Source: Gammaproteobacteria bacterium (GTDB lineage: Bacteria > Pseudomonadota > Gammaproteobacteria > SZUA-229). From it: a stretch of DNA of 16,694 nt. The stretch's first letter is position 1. Each line of letters begins with the position of its first letter. The stretch lies in the NCBI GenBank assembly GCA_026197015.1, contig JAPHRB010000122.1, forward strand, positions 1 to 16,694. The letters are read 5' to 3'. A program made the translations under genes and the position numbers. Shown piece after piece: positions 1-7,987 of this stretch. The notes below the pieces were generated by a model, which did no database searches, was not told the origin of the DNA, and saw nothing but the letters and a program-made list of their open reading frames with translations.

Positions 1-694
1 CATTTTAACGGTTATGGCATTTTTGGTTGTTACCGGTTTATTAATGTTTGTTGTGCCACAGATCGTAGAAGTTTTTGAAACCTCCGGGCAACAACTTCCG
101 GGCATCACCCGTGCCATGATATGGCTAAGTGAGTTTTTACAAAACTGGTGGTTTATTTTAATTTTATTATTTATCGCTTTATTTTTTATGGCAAGACACC
201 TGTTATCTATTCCTGCCAACAAGCGTCGTTTTCACTTTTTCTTATTAAAGCTACCCGCCGTAGGAAAGCTCGTTAGAGGTTTAAATACCGCGCGTTTCTC
301 ACGTACTTTAAGCATTCTTTCATCTAGTGGTGTTCCCGTTCTGGATGCACTGCAACTTGCGGCGCCTGTGGTTGCAAACTTACCCATGCAGGATGCGGTA
401 AATGATGCGGCAGAGAAAGTAAGAGAAGGCTCGAGCATTTATGCGGCGCTTGAACGCAGTAAACTATTCCCGCCCATGACCCTACATTTAATTTCTAGTG
501 GTGAGCGATCAGGCAATTTAGAAGGCATGTTAGATAAAGCGGCAGAACAGCAGGAACGCGAACTGGAATTATCCATTTCCATGTTTATGGGGTTATTTGA
601 GCCACTGTTAATAGTTGCCATGGGTGGCATTGTGCTGATAATCGTTCTATCTATTTTATTACCGATTATCAACATGAATGATTTAATGCAATAA
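1..694 (+). CDS. gspF: T2SS inner-membrane platform protein GspF (5' end missing)
   Basis: This is the C-terminal part of GspF, the polytopic inner-membrane platform protein of the type II secretion system, which links the GspE ATPase to pseudopilus assembly. The frame is open to the left edge (codons begin at base 2), so the ATG at 14 is internal. Visible are a hydrophobic segment ending in PQIVEVFETSG, a second one after the NWW motif, the conserved cytoplasmic T2SSF domain (RTLSILSSSGVPVLDAL, then a SGERSGNLEGML stretch), and a C-terminal membrane helix before the end NMNDLMQ. GspF is usually about 400 residues, so roughly the first 170 lie outside the window. The stop is 8 bases from the end of the convergent rhombosortase gene, which separates gspF from the rest of the operon. 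The family is certain. Confidence 0.96.
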   Translation, partial: ILTVMAFLVVTGLLMFVVPQIVEVFETSGQQLPGITRAMIWLSEFLQNWWFILILLFIALFFMARHLLSIPANKRRFHFFLLKLPAVGKLVRGLNTARFSRTLSILSSSGVPVLDALQLAAPVVANLPMQDAVNDAAEKVREGSSIYAALERSKLFPPMTLHLISSGERSGNLEGMLDKAAEQQERELELSISMFMGLFEPLLIVAMGGIVLIIVLSILLPIINMNDLMQ

Positions 695-702
695 AACCAC
701 AA

Positions 703-1296
703 CTATTTTTTAGCTGATAATTTAAAAACGTCTTTTAAAAGAAAAATAGCCCCAGCTAACCCGCCATATAAATGTGCATTAACCGCCACCCGCCCACCTG
801 CCACTGACTCTGAACCGGGTAACGCCCCATACATTTGCTCCCACACCAGCTTAGCTATGATAATAAACAACAAAATCAGACCACTGCTTTTATAACGCTG
901 CATTTCGCAACGCGCACCAATTATAAATAAACCATGTAAAACACCTGAAAAACCCACATAATGCTCTAACTGATTATCTAACAACAACCCGGCACTACAC
1001 AATAAAGAGATAAATAACAGTGCCTGCGCCCAGTAACGATTTGACCTGTATTCCGCAAAAAAGATAACCACCATCGCTAAACCTGCCATATTGAGTAATA
1101 AATGACTCCAGTTCAGGTGTGTTAAATGACCGCTAATTAAACGCCAGACCTGCCACTGCTCAATTAACTCTCTATCAAAGCGAAATTCAGGCTCTAAATG
1201 TAATATTTGTATAAAAAAACATATAATAAATAGAACTAGCCATAATTTTTGGTTTCTAAGTTTATATAAAATAGCCTTGCGTAAAAATTGTGTCAT
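703..1296 (-). CDS. rrtA: Rhombosortase (rhomboid-family intramembrane serine protease)
   Basis: This is a 197-residue polytopic protein of the rhomboid superfamily. WRLISGHLTHLNWSHLLLN (51-69) carries the typical rhomboid His/Asn region. GFSGVLHG gives the nucleophile Ser117, and AHLYGGLAG gives the catalytic His175 of the Ser-His dyad. The short length and the exact wording of these motifs fit the rhombosortase subfamily rather than GlpG. Known members cleave the C-terminal GlyGly-CTERM anchor of proteins exported by T2SS, so finding it inside a gsp operon fits. It lies antisense between gspF and gspG, with its 3' end 8 bases from gspF and its 5' end 70 bases from the gspG start. No good Shine-Dalgarno precedes the ATG, and a TATAAG element lies at 1302-1307, so a leaderless or nearly leaderless message is possible. 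No GlyGly-CTERM substrate is visible in the window. Confidence 0.9.
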   Translation of the reverse strand: MTQFLRKAILYKLRNQKLWLVLFIICFFIQILHLEPEFRFDRELIEQWQVWRLISGHLTHLNWSHLLLNMAGLAMVVIFFAEYRSNRYWAQALLFISLLCSAGLLLDNQLEHYVGFSGVLHGLFIIGARCEMQRYKSSGLILLFIIIAKLVWEQMYGALPGSESVAGGRVAVNAHLYGGLAGAIFLLKDVFKLSAKK

Positions 1297-1315
1297 ACCC
1301 GCTTATACCAGCATC

Positions 1316-1324
1316 TGTTATGAT
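1316..1324 (+). promoter_or_regulatory. Candidate extended -10 promoter for gspG-N
   Basis: TGTTATGAT matches an extended -10 (TGn followed by a hexamer with 5 of 6 consensus bases). A start near 1331 would give a leader of about 36 bases before the gspG GTG. No good -35 hexamer is visible, which is common for extended -10 promoters. A promoter is needed here because the antisense rrtA gene separates gspG from gspF. Confidence 0.45.
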
Positions 1325-1366
1325 AACGCCACAAAGTTTAACCATTTATTGACTACGGAGCCATCT

Positions 1367-1798
1367 GTGAAAGCACCTCAAATTAAACAACAGGGATTTA
1401 CCTTAATTGAAATTATCGTTGTTGTTGTTATTATCGGCATATTAGCGACTTTTGTTGCGCCTAAGTTTTTAGGCAAAACAGATGATGCGCGTATTGTGAA
1501 AGCGAAAAACGATATCCAGGCACTTGGAAGCGCCCTCGACCTGTACAAACTTGATAACTATACCTACCCAACAACGGATCAGGGTCTCGACGCACTTATC
1601 AATGAGCCCAGCGGTGACCCGGCACCCGCCAACTGGCAAAAAGGCGGTTACGTCAAAAAACTACAAAAAGATCCGTGGCAGCGTGAATACTTATATTTAA
1701 GCCCAGGTGAACACGGTGAAGTCGATATTTATACTCTTGGCGCAGATGGTGTTGAAGGCGGCGAAGGCGCAAATGCGGATATTGGCAGCTGGGACTAG
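1367..1798 (+). CDS. gspG: T2SS major pseudopilin GspG
   Basis: GspG is the major pseudopilin that builds the periplasmic pseudopilus of T2SS. The GTG at 1367 is chosen as start because GGAG at 1357-1360 lies six bases upstream and because it gives a short leader before the prepilin peptidase site. A longer reading from 1277 would add an implausible 30-residue extension. The product is 143 residues, normal for the family. Cleavage is expected after Gly10, followed by FTLIE with Phe at +1 and Glu at +5, then a long hydrophobic helix. The middle has the typical YPTTDQGLDAL and DPWQREYLYLSPG motifs. The C-terminal loop is rich in Asp and Gly (LGADGVEGGEGANADIG), as in the calcium-binding site of GspG. 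It is the first gene of the gspG-N unit, 19 bases before gspH. Confidence 0.97.
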   Translation: MKAPQIKQQGFTLIEIIVVVVIIGILATFVAPKFLGKTDDARIVKAKNDIQALGSALDLYKLDNYTYPTTDQGLDALINEPSGDPAPANWQKGGYVKKLQKDPWQREYLYLSPGEHGEVDIYTLGADGVEGGEGANADIGSWD

Positions 1799-1817
1799 TC
1801 GGTTACACGGTTGTTAA

Positions 1818-2465
1818 ATGAAACTCAAACAATTCTGCAACCGTAATCACAATCTCAAAAGAGGCTTTACCCTGATTGAATTACTGGTGGTTATTGTAAT
1901 CATTAGTCTTTCAATCGCGGTTGTTGTGGTCAATATTTCAACTGGCGGTGAAGATGAACTGGCAGAAGAAGAAATTCTTCGCCTGCAACAAATATTACGC
2001 TTTGCCCATGAACAGTCGGTTATTAGAGCAGAAGAATACGGCCTACGTTTTTATGAAACCGGTTATCGTTTTATGCTTTACGATGAAGAAACAGATAACT
2101 GGATAGACATAAACAAGGACAAATTATTACGCAGCAGAACCCTGCCCGAACCACTTGAGTTAGACCTGTACATAGAACAGGTGCCGGTAGAAATACTCGA
2201 ATCACGTAAAGATGAACCTGACACACAGGCTGAAACAGAAGAAAATAAATTAGCCAGTGCCGCATCTGATCTAAATCTAACAAACCAGCCTACAACAGAA
2301 CAAAAAGAAACAGAAAAAATTAAACCTCAGATATTTCTACTCTCCAGCTCAGAATTAACCCCTCAGTTTGAAGTGCGTTTACGCATCCCCGGCAGCGACA
2401 TTGAAGAACTACTTGAAGGCTTGCCACAGGGTGAATTCAAGCGGGTGTTACAAGCTAATGAATAA
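1818..2465 (+). CDS. gspH: T2SS minor pseudopilin GspH
   Basis: GspH is a minor pseudopilin of the T2SS. It has a short basic leader, a prepilin peptidase site after Gly16 (GFTLIELLVV, Glu at +5), and an N-terminal hydrophobic helix to about residue 40. A soluble domain follows with the typical LRFAHEQSVIRAEEYGLRF and GYRFMLYD motifs. At 215 residues it is longer than many GspH proteins. The extra length is a polar stretch at about 129-170 (rich in Glu, Thr, Gln, Asn and Ser) before a final beta-strand region, probably a flexible loop. Its 3' end overlaps gspI by 8 bases. The Shine-Dalgarno is weak, so translation may depend on gspG. Confidence 0.92.
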   Translation: MKLKQFCNRNHNLKRGFTLIELLVVIVIISLSIAVVVVNISTGGEDELAEEEILRLQQILRFAHEQSVIRAEEYGLRFYETGYRFMLYDEETDNWIDINKDKLLRSRTLPEPLELDLYIEQVPVEILESRKDEPDTQAETEENKLASAASDLNLTNQPTTEQKETEKIKPQIFLLSSSELTPQFEVRLRIPGSDIEELLEGLPQGEFKRVLQANE

Positions 2466-2889
2466 ACTCAAAGGTTTTACCCTGATTGAAGTAATGGTCG
2501 CACTCACCATTATTGCGATTGCACTTGCTTCACTTATCAAGGCATCTGGCGGACACACTAACTCTGCTGCATACCTTAAAAGCAAAACCCTGGCCCATTA
2601 TGTCGCCATGAATGAAGTGACCCAGTTACAAATTGATAAGGCATGGCCCGACCTGGGCACAACCCGAAAATCCACCGAAATGGCCGGTGTTGAATGGTTC
2701 TGGACACGAGAGATAAAAAAAACAGGCGATGTGACTGGCAATATTCGAGGTTTGAAATTTACTATTTTTCAGGATGAAAAAAGAACTCGAAACCTGGCTC
2801 AGGTTCAGGCGTTTATTTCTAACCCGGCTCAAAACATTATACCGGTGGCCACAACTAATAACTCAGGCACGAGTAGCGCCACACAATGA
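2458..2889 (+). CDS. gspI: T2SS minor pseudopilin GspI
   Basis: GspI is a minor pseudopilin that forms the tip complex of the pseudopilus with GspJ and GspK. The ATG at 2458 is preferred: it gives MNKLKG then FTLIEVMVAL, a compact leader with cleavage after Gly6 and Glu at +5, and it overlaps the end of gspH by 8 bases. Longer in-frame readings into gspH are not credible. The product is 143 residues. After the helix, the body has the family-typical stretch with LAHYVAMNEV and the VEWFWTREI region. The C-terminal tail after about residue 122 is low in complexity (Asn, Thr, Ser). The stop overlaps the gspJ start as ATGA. Confidence 0.93.
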   Translation: MNKLKGFTLIEVMVALTIIAIALASLIKASGGHTNSAAYLKSKTLAHYVAMNEVTQLQIDKAWPDLGTTRKSTEMAGVEWFWTREIKKTGDVTGNIRGLKFTIFQDEKRTRNLAQVQAFISNPAQNIIPVATTNNSGTSSATQ

Positions 2890-3506
2890 AATTGAATTCT
2901 TCAACCAGACAGTCAGGTTTCACCCTTATTGAAGTCATTATTGCAATGTCAATTTTTGCTATCGTTTCACTGCTGGCTTATACCGGTTTGCATTCTGTAA
3001 TCACCTCAAAATCACATACTGAAGGATCATTAGAAAGACTACGAGAGTTACAGATGACCATGTTAACCCTGAGCGGTGACATGCAGCAGTTAATTGATCG
3101 AAAAGGCCAGGATGCACTGGGGGGCACATTATTAAATGTTTCAACACAGGACAGTGATTATATTCTGGCCTTTACCCGTAGTGGCTGGCGAAACCCCGCC
3201 AATCTGCCGCGTAGCACCCTGCAACGGGTTGCCTACAAGTTAGACGAAGACAAACTCATTCGGCTTTACTGGACACATGTCGATAGAGCGGATGATGAAC
3301 AGTTTGTTGAACGCACCTTAATTAGTAATATTGAATCGTTAGAGTTACGTTTTCTTGATGATAAAAACCAGTGGCAAACTAACTGGCCCACAGCTAATAA
3401 CCTTGCCTCTGCAACACCCTCAAGCACACTACCCATAGCAGTTGAAGTCACCTTAAAAATGCATGACTGGGGTGAGATACGGCGTCTTATCAGGGTCGCA
3501 AACTAA
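2886..3506 (+). CDS. gspJ: T2SS minor pseudopilin GspJ
   Basis: GspJ is a minor pseudopilin of the T2SS tip complex. It has a short leader ending in Gly11 (STRQSG), then FTLIEVIIAMSIFAI with Glu at +5. The 206-residue product contains the usual GspJ features: an LRELQMTMLTLSGDMQQL helix, a YILAFTRSGWRNP motif, and an RVAYKLDEDKLIRLYW strand region. The ATG shares bases with the gspI stop (ATGA) and the TAA stop overlaps the gspK ATG by one base, so expression is probably coupled along the series. Confidence 0.96.
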   Translation: MKLNSSTRQSGFTLIEVIIAMSIFAIVSLLAYTGLHSVITSKSHTEGSLERLRELQMTMLTLSGDMQQLIDRKGQDALGGTLLNVSTQDSDYILAFTRSGWRNPANLPRSTLQRVAYKLDEDKLIRLYWTHVDRADDEQFVERTLISNIESLELRFLDDKNQWQTNWPTANNLASATPSSTLPIAVEVTLKMHDWGEIRRLIRVAN

Positions 3507-4483
3507 TGATTAATATTAACAGACAACGTGGCGTTGCCATCATCGTCGCCTTGCTTGTGGTATCACTTGCAACGGTACTGGCTGTATCACTGGTCAAACA
3601 TTTAAATTACGATATTCGTCGCACTGAAAACATCTTACGTCTTGACCAGGCACATTTATATAATGCCAATGCGGTAGAATTTAGCATGTTACTGATAGAA
3701 CTGGATCGTAAAAACAATGAATACGACGGCCTTGATGACATTGCCTTATTTCATGAGCAAGCGTCCGTATTCCCGGTAGAGGGCGGCATGGTAACCAATA
3801 AACTTACTGATTTGCAAAGCTGTTTCAATTTAAATAATCTATCAAAAACAAATACAGAACTGGCAGCTTATCGCGCTCAATATATAAGACTGCTTGACGT
3901 TTTAGAGGTTGATAACAGTTTGCACGTTACATTAACCGACAGCCTGATAGACTGGCTGGATCAGGATGATATTCCGGAACCGCGGGGCGCTGAATTTGAT
4001 TATTATATTGGGCTTGAAAAGCAGCCCTATCGAACGGCCAACAACTTGTTAGTTAGCCCTAGTGAACTTCGACTGGTTAAGGGATATACGCCAGATATTC
4101 TTAAACTCATTAAAAATGAGGTATGCGTTTTACCCGCAGTTAAAACTGCCATCAATATCAACACAGCCAGCAACATAATGATAGAATCTATTGAAAATTT
4201 AGATGGTCACAGCGCACAAATTGTTACAGACCGTGATGCCAGTGCTGAAAACACTGAAGATGATGAACCTTTTGTAACACTCGATCTCTTCACTAAATAT
4301 GTAACAGGCACTCTAAAAGTGAAAAATTTTAATAGCTACGGGCTTCAGACATACTCTGAGTATTTTCTACTACAGACCAATACACAGCTTGGCGCAGGTG
4401 ACATGAAGTTATTTAGTATAATTTATCGAGATCAAAGTAGTGGTAAAACAGAGCTTATTCGACAAACAGGCGGTGCACTCTAA
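3506..4483 (+). CDS. gspK: T2SS minor pseudopilin GspK
   Basis: GspK is the large minor pseudopilin thought to cap the pseudopilus tip. Its leader ends at Gly9 (NRQRG), and the mature protein starts VAIIVALLVVSLA. It lacks the Glu at +5 found in the other pseudopilins, which is the known signature of GspK. The product is 325 residues, normal for the family. The alpha-helical domain includes CFNLNNLSK, a DSLIDWLDQDD motif, an RTANNLLVSPSELRLVKG stretch and an INTAS motif near residue 217. One-base overlaps (TAATG) link it to gspJ upstream and gspL downstream. Confidence 0.96.
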   Translation: MININRQRGVAIIVALLVVSLATVLAVSLVKHLNYDIRRTENILRLDQAHLYNANAVEFSMLLIELDRKNNEYDGLDDIALFHEQASVFPVEGGMVTNKLTDLQSCFNLNNLSKTNTELAAYRAQYIRLLDVLEVDNSLHVTLTDSLIDWLDQDDIPEPRGAEFDYYIGLEKQPYRTANNLLVSPSELRLVKGYTPDILKLIKNEVCVLPAVKTAININTASNIMIESIENLDGHSAQIVTDRDASAENTEDDEPFVTLDLFTKYVTGTLKVKNFNSYGLQTYSEYFLLQTNTQLGAGDMKLFSIIYRDQSSGKTELIRQTGGAL

Positions 4484-5724
4484 TGAATGAATTTTTAATT
4501 ATTCATTATAAACCCGGGCATAAGTCTAATTTACAATACTGGGCCATGGGGGCAGACCAACACCCTTCCATAACCCTGGGCCACGGCAGTCTTGATGAAT
4601 TAAAGGCCATTGCCCGTGGTAAAAAAGTCAGTGTATTAATAGATGCTCATTACACCACCTTAGAGTGTGTGAAAATTCCCAGTAAAAATCGCAGCAAACA
4701 GTTACAGGCAATACCCTTTGCAATGGAAGATCAACTGGCAGAAGATATTGAAGACACCCATTTTGCACTCGGTAAAGCCGACGACAATACTGTGCCGGTA
4801 ATTGCTATCAAACGTGAGCTTTTACAGGAAACTATCGATCTTTTTAAACAACAAAATATTCATATTGAAACATTAACAGCAGATAGCATTGCGCTGCCTG
4901 GAAATAAGTCAGACTGGTGTGTATTACTTGATGAAGACAGCGCATTAATTAAAACGGGCCCTTCACAGGCACACTGTTGTGACCGTGAAAATTTAACGGT
5001 TATTTTGCAGGCATTACTGTCTCAAAATAACAACAGCAATGATAATAACACTCAGCCCGAGACTATCACCTACTACTACAAAGAAGGTGATAGTGAAGCT
5101 GAAACGCTGTTACAAAATATTGAAATTAATATAAATGCACAGCCCTATAAAAATCACGCCCTGGAAATATTTGTTCAACACTTAAAAGAAGTACAGGCAT
5201 TTAATTTATTACAGGGAGAGTTCACCCCTAAACGCGAGAGTGTTACCTGGTTAAAAAACTGGAAGCCTGTTGCAATTGCAGCTTCAATCTGGATGGTTTT
5301 GCACCTTGGATATAACGGCATGCTTGCTTCAGATCTTGAAAAAAAGAATTTAGTTTTAACAAAACAGATTGAGGCTGAGTTTAAACGTGCCATACCCGAC
5401 GCGAGAAAGATGACCAACATGCAAAAACGTGTTGAACGCCGATTAAAAGAATTAAAATCAGGTGGTGCCGGTTCAAGCGAAAGCGGTTTTTTAGAGATTT
5501 TATCAAAAGTATCTCCTGCGATGTCTAAGAGTGACAGCACCAATATAAAAGCCGCGGTTTATAGAAACAACTACATAGATATAGATTTAACCGCAAAATC
5601 TTTACAGGACATAGAAGCACTAAAAAACAAACTAGCGGCCGTACCCGGCATTAAAACTGTGCTGTCAACAACGGTCGAAAAAGACAGCGTTAAGGGTCGC
5701 TTAAGACTGGAGGTTAAAGGGTGA
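4483..5724 (+). CDS. gspL: T2SS inner-membrane assembly protein GspL
   Basis: GspL is the bitopic inner-membrane protein that recruits the GspE ATPase on the cytoplasmic side and contacts GspM and the pseudopilins on the periplasmic side. The cytoplasmic actin-like domain spans about residues 1-240. It includes the AIPFAMEDQLAEDIEDTHFA stretch and ends in the family signature NLLQGEF (241-247). One transmembrane helix follows at about 261-279, then a coiled segment and a ferredoxin-like periplasmic domain ending near residue 413. An Asn-rich insertion at about 181-190 lies inside the cytoplasmic domain. The start overlaps gspK by one base, and the stop overlaps the gspM GTG by four. Confidence 0.95.
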   Translation: MNEFLIIHYKPGHKSNLQYWAMGADQHPSITLGHGSLDELKAIARGKKVSVLIDAHYTTLECVKIPSKNRSKQLQAIPFAMEDQLAEDIEDTHFALGKADDNTVPVIAIKRELLQETIDLFKQQNIHIETLTADSIALPGNKSDWCVLLDEDSALIKTGPSQAHCCDRENLTVILQALLSQNNNSNDNNTQPETITYYYKEGDSEAETLLQNIEININAQPYKNHALEIFVQHLKEVQAFNLLQGEFTPKRESVTWLKNWKPVAIAASIWMVLHLGYNGMLASDLEKKNLVLTKQIEAEFKRAIPDARKMTNMQKRVERRLKELKSGGAGSSESGFLEILSKVSPAMSKSDSTNIKAAVYRNNYIDIDLTAKSLQDIEALKNKLAAVPGIKTVLSTTVEKDSVKGRLRLEVKG

Positions 5725-6236
5725 AAACTCTAAATAATTTACTCACGCCTTTGAACCAATGGTTAGATACTTTAGAACAGAGAGAACGTTATATTGTTAT
5801 AACAGGTTCAATTAGCCTGCTGATAATATTGTTTTATTTAATTATCTGGGAACCCATTACCTCTAAACACGAGCAACAACAGTTACAATACGACTCGCAA
5901 CGTCAGCTTTATAGCTGGATGAAAAATGCCGGCAGCGAGATTCACAGCATTAACTCAGCAGGCGGTAATAATATTTCGCGCTTTCGAAATCAGTCAATTT
6001 CAAGCCTCGCCGATAGAAGTGCTATTATTTCTGGTGTGAAACCATTTATTGAAAAAATAGATCAGAGCAAAAAAGGCGTGAAAATCAGACTCAAATCAGC
6101 TAACTTCGATAAAATTGTAATCTGGTTGTCTGATTTACAAAACAAATATGGCATTATCGCGTCAAAAGTTACACTTGAAAAGACCAAGTTGCAAGGTGCT
6201 GTTGATGCACAAATAACACTGGAGCGCTCATCCTAA
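5721..6236 (+). CDS. gspM: T2SS inner-membrane assembly protein GspM
   Basis: GspM is the partner of GspL in the T2SS inner-membrane platform. The start is a GTG at 5721, supported by GGAGG at 5709-5713 with a seven-base spacer and by a 4-base overlap with gspL (GTGA). The 171-residue product has a short cytoplasmic tail carrying the family-typical LEQRERYIV motif (18-26), one transmembrane helix at about 24-43 followed by WEP, then a periplasmic region with an Arg-rich coiled segment and a small ferredoxin-like fold (IRLKSANFDKIVIWLSDLQ). Length and order fit GspM well. Confidence 0.93.
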   Translation: MKTLNNLLTPLNQWLDTLEQRERYIVITGSISLLIILFYLIIWEPITSKHEQQQLQYDSQRQLYSWMKNAGSEIHSINSAGGNNISRFRNQSISSLADRSAIISGVKPFIEKIDQSKKGVKIRLKSANFDKIVIWLSDLQNKYGIIASKVTLEKTKLQGAVDAQITLERSS

Positions 6237-6280
6237 GAGCTCTTTTTAAACGAGCCTGTCTTTTGTAAAAGCACACACAC

Positions 6281-7051
6281 ATGAAAAAACGTTATTATAT
6301 TTTAATTGCAGTCTTATCCTATTTGTTTTTCACTTTAGGAAATGTACCCGCGGCAAAGATTATCTCCTTAATTGAAAAAAATTCAAATATACCTGTAAAA
6401 CTGCATGGTGTTTATGGCAGTTTATGGAACGGTGGTGCGGAGAAATTACTAGCACAGGGACAACCACCTGTTGTCAACCTTAAATGGTCTATCAATCCAG
6501 GCATGTTATTACTGGCGCAACTAAATGGCGAAGTTAACGGAAGCATTAAAAACCAGAATATAATTGGAAATTTTAATGTTTCAGCACTCGGCACCGTTAG
6601 CGCGTCAGATGTTCGCGCAAGAATTAGTGCTCCTGTTATGCAAGAGCTGATTCAGATGCCTCTTGGGGAATTAGACGGTATTTTTAATATAAATATTGAA
6701 TACCTGGAATTAAAGCAACAGGCTATTCCCCTGATTAGGGCAAATTTAAAATGGCAAAATGCCAAAATAACTATGCTCGAATCAGTTGAGTTGGGTTTAG
6801 TCGAGTTATCCATAACATCAGACGATAACGATCAGCTGACAGCAAACATATTAAATAAAAAGGGCCAGATTTTAATTGATGGCAATGCTGACCTTGATAA
6901 TAATAAAGCATACAATTTAAATTTACGCTTAACACCCGATGAAACAGCGAGTGACAATATTCGACAAAGCATTGCCATGTTTGCACGACGCCAAACTGAT
7001 GGTAGCTATCTGCTTAAACGCAAAGGCAATTTGCGCGACTTAGGGTTATAA
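6281..7051 (+). CDS. gspN: T2SS protein GspN
   Basis: GspN is an accessory inner-membrane protein encoded at the end of many, but not all, T2SS operons; its role is not well defined. The 256-residue product has an N-terminal hydrophobic helix at about 5-24. A beta-rich periplasmic region follows with the conserved VYGSLWNGGAEKLL stretch and a LKWSINP motif (67-73), and it ends in a Gly/Leu tail (KRKGNLRDLGL). The gene lies 44 bases after gspM, the largest gap within gspG-N, with no convincing Shine-Dalgarno and no terminator. It is followed after 4 bases by a YkgJ-like gene that may share the transcript. Confidence 0.9.
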   Translation: MKKRYYILIAVLSYLFFTLGNVPAAKIISLIEKNSNIPVKLHGVYGSLWNGGAEKLLAQGQPPVVNLKWSINPGMLLLAQLNGEVNGSIKNQNIIGNFNVSALGTVSASDVRARISAPVMQELIQMPLGELDGIFNINIEYLELKQQAIPLIRANLKWQNAKITMLESVELGLVELSITSDDNDQLTANILNKKGQILIDGNADLDNNKAYNLNLRLTPDETASDNIRQSIAMFARRQTDGSYLLKRKGNLRDLGL

Positions 7052-7055
7052 TTTT

Positions 7056-7457
7056 ATGTCTATTTCAATTCCCATTAAACCTGCTGTTGAGATTACCAGC
7101 GAAAACAAATGCAGTTTCTGCACGGGTTCAATTTGTTGTACCTATATCACTCAACACATAGACACACCCCGCTCAAAATCAGATTTCGAACATCTTTTGT
7201 GGCAAATCTCACATGCAAATATTCGAATTTATAAAGACGAAGATGGCTGGACGCTTTTAATTGAAACAAAATGCCTGCACCTTCAAATAGATGGCGGCTG
7301 TGGTATATATGAAAACCGTCCAACTATTTGTCGCGAACATACGAATGATTACTGTGAGTATGACGCGCCCTCAGAAGATGGCTTTGAGCTTTATTTTCCC
7401 GATTATGATACTTTAAGGGCTTACTGTATAAAACGCTTTAAAAAATGGGATAAGTAA
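7056..7457 (+). CDS. YkgJ family cysteine-cluster protein (putative metal binding)
   Basis: This is a 133-residue soluble protein of the YkgJ/UPF0153 family, annotated as putative zinc- or iron-chelating; the physiological role is unknown. The cysteine pattern is visible: C19-x2-C22-x4-C27-C28 near the N-terminus, then C73, C82 and C92 in the conserved order KC...GGCGIYENRPTICR, plus C100 and C124. The RPTIC motif is diagnostic. It starts 4 bases after the gspN stop, so it probably rides on the T2SS transcript although no functional link to secretion is established. It is convergent with the RDD gene, 16 bases away. Confidence 0.85.
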   Translation: MSISIPIKPAVEITSENKCSFCTGSICCTYITQHIDTPRSKSDFEHLLWQISHANIRIYKDEDGWTLLIETKCLHLQIDGGCGIYENRPTICREHTNDYCEYDAPSEDGFELYFPDYDTLRAYCIKRFKKWDK

Positions 7458-7473
7458 TATCGAAAGAAATAGT

Positions 7474-7947
7474 TTACTTATTTCTAACACAAACAGTACC
7501 TGCTAACTTATCATGCCAACCCTGTTTCTTTTTATCAAAAGCAACCCATATCATTCCAAGAAACAAAGGTATCATCGATACAAAATAACCAAAGTATCGG
7601 CCAACACTTTGCCCTTTGGTTAAAGCAGCTCCCGTTTTATCATCTATAATTTTTATATTTAATAACATTTTTCCCGGTGTTGCTGAACGGTATATCCAAA
7701 ACATAATAACGACTAAAGCAGGGAATATATATGAAATTAAAACATCCCATGCGCCTTTAACCATTGTTTCAGTATTATAGTAGTCATCTCCATAAATACC
7801 GATTAATACCGGCCAGGTAACAATCATAATCAAGATAGTATCTATGATTGAAGCGCCTACTCTAATCCAGAAACCCGCATATACTCTTTGTTGATTATCT
7901 TCTGTTGTAATATCAGCATCTGGAGACTGGTATGGATTTTCAGACAT
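7474..7947 (-). CDS. RDD family membrane protein
   Basis: This is a 157-residue membrane protein of the RDD family, small proteins with conserved Arg and Asp residues; some are implicated in ion transport, but the function here is unknown. The N-terminus has the NPYQSPDAD motif often seen before RDD domains. GFWIRVGASIIDTIL supplies Arg29 and Asp36 at the first membrane helix (about 32-52). Two more helices lie at about 68-86 and 117-137. ATPGKMLLNIKI is the usual loop motif, and the end has the diagnostic DKKKQGWHDKLAGT. AAGGAA at 7954-7959 is a good Shine-Dalgarno for this start. The neighbours give no functional clue. Confidence 0.88.
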   Translation of the reverse strand: MSENPYQSPDADITTEDNQQRVYAGFWIRVGASIIDTILIMIVTWPVLIGIYGDDYYNTETMVKGAWDVLISYIFPALVVIMFWIYRSATPGKMLLNIKIIDDKTGAALTKGQSVGRYFGYFVSMIPLFLGMIWVAFDKKKQGWHDKLAGTVCVRNK

Positions 7948-7987
7948 TATTTATTCCTTTATATTTTAACTAATATTTTTTTGAGCT

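Noticed and set aside
1277..1366. Upstream extension of gspG to an ATG at 1277
   Set aside because: It adds 30 residues before the prepilin leader and overlaps the rrtA start. The GTG at 1367 has a good GGAG and gives the right leader.
2368..2457. Upstream extension of gspI into gspH
   Set aside because: The ATG at 2458 gives a normal prepilin leader; the longer frame is just gspH read in another frame.
7465..7485. AGAAATA/TATTTCT inverted repeat between the YkgJ and RDD genes
   Set aside because: It is a seven-base stem with one G:C pair that reaches into the RDD coding end; it is weak and probably chance.
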